Of a stretch of 64,000 nt of DNA, positions 59,898-64,000 are shown in pieces; within the stretch, counting starts at the first letter, position 1; the number at the start of each line of letters is the position of its first letter. Made by a program: the position numbers and the translations under genes. The notes beneath the pieces are model-generated. The model saw nothing but the letters and a program-made list of their open reading frames with translations. It ran no database searches and was not told the origin of the DNA. Source of the DNA: Agrococcus sp. KRD186 (GTDB taxonomy: Bacteria > Actinomycetota > Actinomycetes > Actinomycetales > Microbacteriaceae); the NCBI RefSeq assembly GCF_017168255.1, contig NZ_JABFAP010000001.1:128881-192880 (forward strand), in the 5' to 3' direction.

Positions 59898-59901
59898 GGC
59901 G

Positions 59902-61503
59902 ATGGCAGCCGAAGCGACGACGCCGGGCGGGCCCACCCCCGGCGGGCAGAACCCCGGTGCGCTCACCCCCGGTGCGCTGACACCGGGCGTGCTGACCCCG
60001 GGCGCGCTCACCCTGGGCCGCTGGAGCGCCGACCGCGCCGCGATCGACCCGGCTCGGCCAGCGATCGTCGACCGCGGCGTCACCGTCTCCTACGGCGAGC
60101 TCGAGGCGCGCGCCAGCGCGCTCGCGCACGCGCTCGGCGAGGCCGGTCACGGCCGCGGCGCCCGCATCGCGACCATCACCGGCTCGACCGCCGACCAGGT
60201 CGTGCTGCTGTTCGCCTGCGCGAAGGCCGGCGCGATGCTCGTGCCGCTGTCGTGGCGGCTCACGGCAGGCGAGCTCGCCGCCCAGCTGGCCATCGCCGAC
60301 CCCTCGCTGCTGCTGGTCGAGGACGACCACCTGCCCGTCGCCGAGGCCGCGCTGACGCGCCTGGGCGAGCACCGCATCCGCACCACCACCCTCGGTGCCG
60401 CGGGCGTCGAGGCACAGGTGCCGGATGCGTCGGCCCACCTCGGTCACGGCGTGCCGGCCGACGACGATGGCCTGCTCATGCTCTTCACCTCCGGCACCAC
60501 GAGCGCGCCGAAGGCGGTCGTGCTCAGCCACGCGAACTGCGCCTGGAACAACCTGGCGCTCTCGCGCGCCACGCCGCTCACGCCCGACGACGTCGTGCTG
60601 CAGGTGCTGCCGCAGCACCACGTGGCGGGCTGGAACATCCAGCCGCTGCTGGCCTGGTGGGTGGGGGCGCGCGTCGTGCTCGAGCGCACCTTCGACGCCG
60701 GCCGTGCGCTCGCGCTGGTCGAGCGGCACCGCGTGACCGCCACCATGGGCGTGCCCACCACCTACCGGGCGCTCATCCAGCACCCCGACTTCGTCGCGCG
60801 CGACCTCACCAGCATCCGCACCGCCATCGTCGGCGGCGGCATGCTCGACCCGCGCGCGGCCGAGCAGCTGGCGCAGCAGGGCGTGCGCGTGCAGCAGGGC
60901 TACGGCCTCACCGAGGCCGCGCCCAACGTCACCCTCTGCCGCGACGAGTCGGACGCCGGCACCGTCGGCCGCGCCTACCCGCACGTCGACCTCGCGCTGC
61001 TCATCGACGGCGGGGTCGAGCACGGGCCCGGCACCGGCGAGCTGCTGGTGCGCGGGCCGGCGGTCTTCCAGGGGTACTTCCGCGACCCCGAGGCGACCGC
61101 CGCCACGCATCACGGGCCGTGGCTGCGCACCGGTGACCTGGTCGCGCGCGACGCGGCCGGACGCATCCGCATCGTCGACCGCGTGAAGGACATCGTGCGA
61201 TCGGGCAGCGAATCGATCGCGCCGATCGAGGTCGAGCTGGCGCTGCTCGAGCACCCGGGCGTGGCCGACGTCGCCGTCGCGGGCGTGCCGAGCGAGCGCT
61301 GGGGCGAGGAGCTGGTCGCCTGGCTGGTGCTGGCCGAGCCCGTCGACGAGGCGGCGCTGGCCGAGCACCTCGACGGCCGCCTCGCCGACTTCAAGCACCC
61401 CAAGCAGTACATCGTGGTCGACGCCATCCCGCGCACGACCAGCGGCAAGCCGTTGCGCCGTGCGCTGACGGCCGCCTACACGCAGGAGAGGGCCGACGCA
61501 TGA
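59902..61503 (+). CDS. AMP-dependent acyl-CoA synthetase/ligase
   Basis: A 533-residue ANL-family adenylating enzyme that activates a carboxylic acid to its CoA thioester. The nucleotide loop TSGTTSAPKAVVLSH lies near residue 195, GYGLTEAAPN near 333, the hinge RTGDLVARD near 413, and the catalytic Lys of RTTSGKPLRR near the C-terminus. Residues 7-36 are six tandem pentapeptides of the type TPG(A/G/V)L encoded by 15-bp repeats (59920-60009), not part of the fold. Substrate is not clear; a short- or medium-chain acid delivered by the Liv-type importer is likely. The stop overlaps the TetR ATG. Confidence 0.9.
   Translation: MAAEATTPGGPTPGGQNPGALTPGALTPGVLTPGALTLGRWSADRAAIDPARPAIVDRGVTVSYGELEARASALAHALGEAGHGRGARIATITGSTADQVVLLFACAKAGAMLVPLSWRLTAGELAAQLAIADPSLLLVEDDHLPVAEAALTRLGEHRIRTTTLGAAGVEAQVPDASAHLGHGVPADDDGLLMLFTSGTTSAPKAVVLSHANCAWNNLALSRATPLTPDDVVLQVLPQHHVAGWNIQPLLAWWVGARVVLERTFDAGRALALVERHRVTATMGVPTTYRALIQHPDFVARDLTSIRTAIVGGGMLDPRAAEQLAQQGVRVQQGYGLTEAAPNVTLCRDESDAGTVGRAYPHVDLALLIDGGVEHGPGTGELLVRGPAVFQGYFRDPEATAATHHGPWLRTGDLVARDAAGRIRIVDRVKDIVRSGSESIAPIEVELALLEHPGVADVAVAGVPSERWGEELVAWLVLAEPVDEAALAEHLDGRLADFKHPKQYIVVDAIPRTTSGKPLRRALTAAYTQERADA
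59920..60009 (+). repeat. Six in-frame 15-bp repeats at the start of the acyl-CoA synthetase gene
   Basis: Successive pentapeptides TPGGP, TPGGQ, NPGAL, TPGAL, TPGVL and TPGAL are encoded in register. They add a Pro/Gly-rich leader before the conserved enzyme, which begins near LGRWSADRAAIDPARPA. An alternative start downstream of the repeat is possible but no better ribosome site is seen. Confidence 0.8.
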
Positions 61504-62189
61504 CTGCCGAGCCGAGGACGAAGCGCGGCGAGCTGACCAAGGCGAAGCTGCTGGCGGCCGCCGAGGAGGTCTTCGCCGAGCAGGGCTACCAGGCCGCGTC
61601 GATCTCGCGCATCACCGAGCGCGCGCGGGTCGCCCAGGGCACCTTCTACCTGTACTTCGCGTCGAAGCTCGACCTGTTCGAGCAGCTCGTCGAGGATCTC
61701 AACCGGCGCGTGCGCGCGGCCATGAGCGACGGCGCGGCGCGCGGCTCCAACCGCGCGGAGGCCGAGCGCGAGGGCTTCCGCGGCTTCTTCGCCTTCACCG
61801 CCGAGCACCCGGCGCTCTACCGCGTCGTGCGCGAGGCCGAGCACGTGGCGCCGGGCGCCATGCGCAACCACTACGAGCGCATCGTCGAGGGCTACATCGA
61901 GGGCCTCACCCGCGCGAAGGCCGCCGGCGAGATCGCCGACATCGACCCCGAGGTCGCGGCCTGGGCGCTGATGGGCGTCGGCGAGATGATCGGCATGCGC
62001 TACGTGCTCTGGCCGACGGGGGAGGACGGGCCCTACGGCACCGGCGCCACCACCGTGCCAGAGCCCGTGTTCGACGAGATGGTCGCCTTCGTGCAGCGCG
62101 CGCTCGGCACCGTCCCCCCGCACCACACCGTCGCCGACCCGGCGACCGACGACGTCGCCACCGCGACACTGACCAAGGAGGACGCATGA
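61500..62189 (+). CDS. TetR/AcrR family transcriptional regulator
   Basis: A 229-residue TetR-type repressor. The N-terminal HTH lies at about residues 10-58 (KAKLLAAAEEVFAEQGYQAA, ISRITERARVAQGTFYLYF) and the rest is the helical ligand domain. In this operon the ligand is probably an acyl-CoA or the imported acid. It starts in the stop of the synthetase gene and its stop overlaps the dehydrogenase ATG. The 9-bp palindrome at 55098-55118 in front of the operon is a plausible binding site. Confidence 0.9.
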   Translation: MTAEPRTKRGELTKAKLLAAAEEVFAEQGYQAASISRITERARVAQGTFYLYFASKLDLFEQLVEDLNRRVRAAMSDGAARGSNRAEAEREGFRGFFAFTAEHPALYRVVREAEHVAPGAMRNHYERIVEGYIEGLTRAKAAGEIADIDPEVAAWALMGVGEMIGMRYVLWPTGEDGPYGTGATTVPEPVFDEMVAFVQRALGTVPPHHTVADPATDDVATATLTKEDA

Positions 62190-62932
62190 GCACGCTCGCA
62201 GGACGCAGGGCTGTCATCACCGGCGGCGCCGCCGGCATCGGCGCGGCGATCGCCCGCTCGTTCGCCGCGGAGGGCGCCGAGGTGGTCATCGCCGACCGCG
62301 ACGGTGCCGCCGCGCAGGCGCTCGCGAGCGAGCTCGGCGGCGAGGCGTGGGAGGTCGACTTCCTCGACACCGCGGCGCTCGAGTCGCTCGAGCTGCGCGC
62401 CGACATCCTGGTGAACAATGCCGGCATCCAGCGCGTCGCGCCCATCGACCAGTACGAGCCCGAGATGTGGCGCCGCATCCACACACTCATGCTCGAGGCG
62501 CCGTTCCTGCTCATCCGCGCGGCGCTGCCGGGCATGTACGAGCGCGGCTTCGGGCGCGTCATCAACCTCTCGAGCGTGCACGGCCTGCGCGCATCCGCCT
62601 TCAAGTCCGCCTACGTCGCCGCCAAGCACGGCCTCGAGGGCCTCTCGAAGGTGACGGCGCTCGAGGGCGCCGAGCATGGCGTCACCTCCAACTGCATCAA
62701 CCCCGGCTATGTGAAGACCGCGCTGGTGGAGGCGCAGATCGCCGACCAGGCGGCCACCCACGGCATCCCCGAGAGCGAGGTGCTCGAGAAGGTCATGCTC
62801 ACCGAGGCGGCCATCAAGCGCCTGGTCGAGCCCGAGGAGGTCGCCTCGCTCGCGACCTGGCTCGCCGGCCCGCACGCCGGCATGGTCACCGGCACCTCGT
62901 ACGTCATGGACGGCGGATGGAGCGCCCGATGA
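62186..62932 (+). CDS. bdhA: 3-Hydroxybutyrate dehydrogenase (SDR family)
   Basis: A 248-residue short-chain dehydrogenase. The NAD motif TGGAAGIG is at about 13-20, NNAG near 77, the catalytic Ser in SSVHGLRAS, and YVAAK gives Tyr and Lys. The C-terminal INPGYVKTALVEAQIADQA and the HGIPESEVLEKVML stretch match D-3-hydroxybutyrate dehydrogenases rather than generic SDRs. It would oxidise (R)-3-hydroxybutyrate to acetoacetate, the substrate of the CoA-transferase that starts at 63843. Confidence 0.88.
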   Translation: MSTLAGRRAVITGGAAGIGAAIARSFAAEGAEVVIADRDGAAAQALASELGGEAWEVDFLDTAALESLELRADILVNNAGIQRVAPIDQYEPEMWRRIHTLMLEAPFLLIRAALPGMYERGFGRVINLSSVHGLRASAFKSAYVAAKHGLEGLSKVTALEGAEHGVTSNCINPGYVKTALVEAQIADQAATHGIPESEVLEKVMLTEAAIKRLVEPEEVASLATWLAGPHAGMVTGTSYVMDGGWSAR

Positions 62933-63843
62933 CCAGCTCAGCGAACGAGACGCCGCTGCGACTGCCCGTCGACGGCGGCGAGCTCGTCGGCACCCTGTGG
63001 CGAGCGGATGCGTCGGGCACGCCCGTCGTCGCCATCCACGGGATCACGGCCAACCACCGGTCGTTCGCGCCGCTTGCGGCTCGCCTGGACTCGCCCGTGC
63101 TCGGGCTCGACCTGCGCGGCCGCGGCGGCTCCCGGGCGCTGCCCGGCCCCTACGGCCTCGCGCAGCACGCGGAGGACGTCGCGGCGGCCATGCGCGCCGC
63201 CGGCATCGCGCGGGCGGTCGTCGTCGGCCACTCGATGGGCGCCTACGTGGCGGTGCGCCTCGCCCGCGCGCACCCCCAGCTGGTCGAATCGCTCGTGCTG
63301 GTCGACGGCGGCCTGCCGCTGCGGCCCGCGCCCGCCGGCAGCGAGCTGGCGCCGGAGGACGTGCTGGGCCCGGCCATCGAGCGGCTGCGGATGACCTTCG
63401 AGTCGCCGGCCGCCTACCGCGACTTCTGGTGCCGGCACCCGGCCTTCGGCCCCTACTGGGGCTCGGCGATCGAGGAGTACGTCGACTACGACCTGACGCT
63501 CGTCGACGGCGTGCTGCGACCCTCCGCGAACCCGGAAGCGGTGATCGCGAACCTCGTCGAGCTCGACGGCCGCGACGGCTACGCCGAGGCGCTGCTGGCG
63601 CTCGAGCAGCCGGCGGAGCTGCTGCGCAGCCCGCGCGGCCTCTTCGACGAGACCCCGGGCCTCTACGATGATCAGTGGCTGGCGACGTGGACGTCCCAGC
63701 TGCCTGCGCTCTCCGTCACCGACGTCGAGCACACGAACCACTACACGATCCTGATGGGTGCGGGGGTGGATGCGGTGGCCGAAGCGGTCGCGCGCGCCAC
63801 CGACGCCCCACGGGCCCACGCAGTGCAGAAGGAGACACGCTGA
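62929..63843 (+). CDS. Alpha/beta hydrolase
   Basis: A 304-residue alpha/beta-hydrolase fold enzyme. The oxyanion HGITANHRSF, the nucleophile elbow VVGHSMGAYVAVRLA, and a late HTNHYTILM carrying the catalytic His are visible. Between the dehydrogenase and CoA-transferase genes, an esterase releasing 3-hydroxybutyrate from an oligomer or ester is an attractive inference; enol-lactone or dienelactone-type hydrolases are alternatives. The ATG overlaps the dehydrogenase stop by 4 bp and its stop overlaps the next ATG by 1 bp. Confidence 0.85.
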   Translation: MTSSANETPLRLPVDGGELVGTLWRADASGTPVVAIHGITANHRSFAPLAARLDSPVLGLDLRGRGGSRALPGPYGLAQHAEDVAAAMRAAGIARAVVVGHSMGAYVAVRLARAHPQLVESLVLVDGGLPLRPAPAGSELAPEDVLGPAIERLRMTFESPAAYRDFWCRHPAFGPYWGSAIEEYVDYDLTLVDGVLRPSANPEAVIANLVELDGRDGYAEALLALEQPAELLRSPRGLFDETPGLYDDQWLATWTSQLPALSVTDVEHTNHYTILMGAGVDAVAEAVARATDAPRAHAVQKETR

Positions 63844-64000
63844 TGATCGACAAGACGTATGCGTCCGCAGCGGAGGCGGTCGCAGACATCCCGGACGGCG
63901 CGACCATCGCCGTCGGAGGCTTCGGCCTCTCTGGCAACCCGATGGCGCTCATCAAGGCGATCGAGGCGCTCGGCGTGACCGGCCTCAAGGTGGTCTCGAA
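63843..64000 (+). CDS. scoA: 3-Oxoacid CoA-transferase subunit A (start only)
   Basis: The first 52 residues of a class I CoA-transferase alpha subunit, cut by the right edge. The glycine-rich GATIAVGGFGLSGNPMALI is the CoA-binding signature of this family. With 3-hydroxybutyrate dehydrogenase upstream, a succinyl-CoA:acetoacetate transferase that yields acetoacetyl-CoA is the best fit; 3-oxoadipate transferase is the main alternative. A subunit B gene should follow outside the window. Confidence 0.85.
   Translation, partial: MIDKTYASAAEAVADIPDGATIAVGGFGLSGNPMALIKAIEALGVTGLKVVS

Overview
This window is high-GC DNA (roughly 70% by eye) with dense genes, frequent 4-bp stop/start overlaps, many GTG starts and several apparently leaderless promoters. 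Together with actinobacterial families (DUF4245, CU044_5270, a short-type Z-prenyl transferase beside hemolysin III, class II aldolase plus GlpX) this points to an actinobacterium, most likely Microbacteriaceae. The family is an inference from gene content; no rRNA or tRNA gene was found. No complete mobile element or CRISPR array was seen.

Layout. 1-7.8 kb: end of a BCCT osmolyte transporter, hemolysin III, a cis-prenyl transferase, a YdeP-type molybdoenzyme with its FdhD, and PhoH. 8-14 kb: a winged-helix protein, a minimal prepilin peptidase, the methionine importer metQNI and a MetE-like protein. 14-20.5 kb, minus strand: two TPR paralogues, a prolyl oligopeptidase, an aminotransferase, an agmatinase-family ureohydrolase and an Lrp regulator. 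20.8-28.1 kb, divergent: a five-gene run of MFS transporter, amidohydrolase, TPP decarboxylase, D-2-hydroxyacid dehydrogenase and M20 amidohydrolase. 28.3-36.1 kb: an orphan Phd antitoxin, then fumC, DUF4245, xseB, xseA and ispH with a vapBC module lodged between xseB and xseA, and an ECF sigma factor with a CU044_5270 partner. 36.2-38.5 kb: an acidic protein, fructose-bisphosphate aldolase and a FitAB-like toxin-antitoxin pair.

38.5-48.3 kb is the most interesting region. A DhaK-DhaL kinase, an RpiB homologue, a TIM homologue and a GntR regulator form one operon; a xylose-isomerase-like TIM barrel protein, a PdxA homologue and a tripartite tricarboxylate transporter form a second, followed by a divergent stand-alone DhaL. 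Both promoters carry the same palindromic 12-mer TTCCTATAGGAT over the -10 element, so they probably form one GntR regulon. The predicted route is uptake of a sugar acid by TctABC, oxidation (PdxA), decarboxylation (TIM barrel), phosphorylation of the resulting ketotetrose and isomerisation to D-erythrose 4-phosphate.

48.3-55 kb holds glpX, a polytopic membrane protein, a Phd/VapC module whose toxin gene overlaps the 3' end of an opposing ABC exporter gene, and an uncharacterised P-loop protein translationally coupled to that exporter. 55.2-64 kb is one tightly packed operon: a Liv-type importer, acyl-CoA synthetase, TetR regulator, 3-hydroxybutyrate dehydrogenase, alpha/beta hydrolase and the start of a 3-oxoacid CoA-transferase. 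It looks like a short-chain hydroxy/keto-acid (ketone body) utilisation operon.

The housekeeping genes (hemolysin III, Z-prenyl transferase, phoH, fumC, DUF4245, xseB, xseA, ispH, with glpX displaced) follow the order known from the Mycobacterium tuberculosis Rv1085c-Rv1110 region. The catabolic islands and toxin-antitoxin modules appear to interrupt that conserved backbone.
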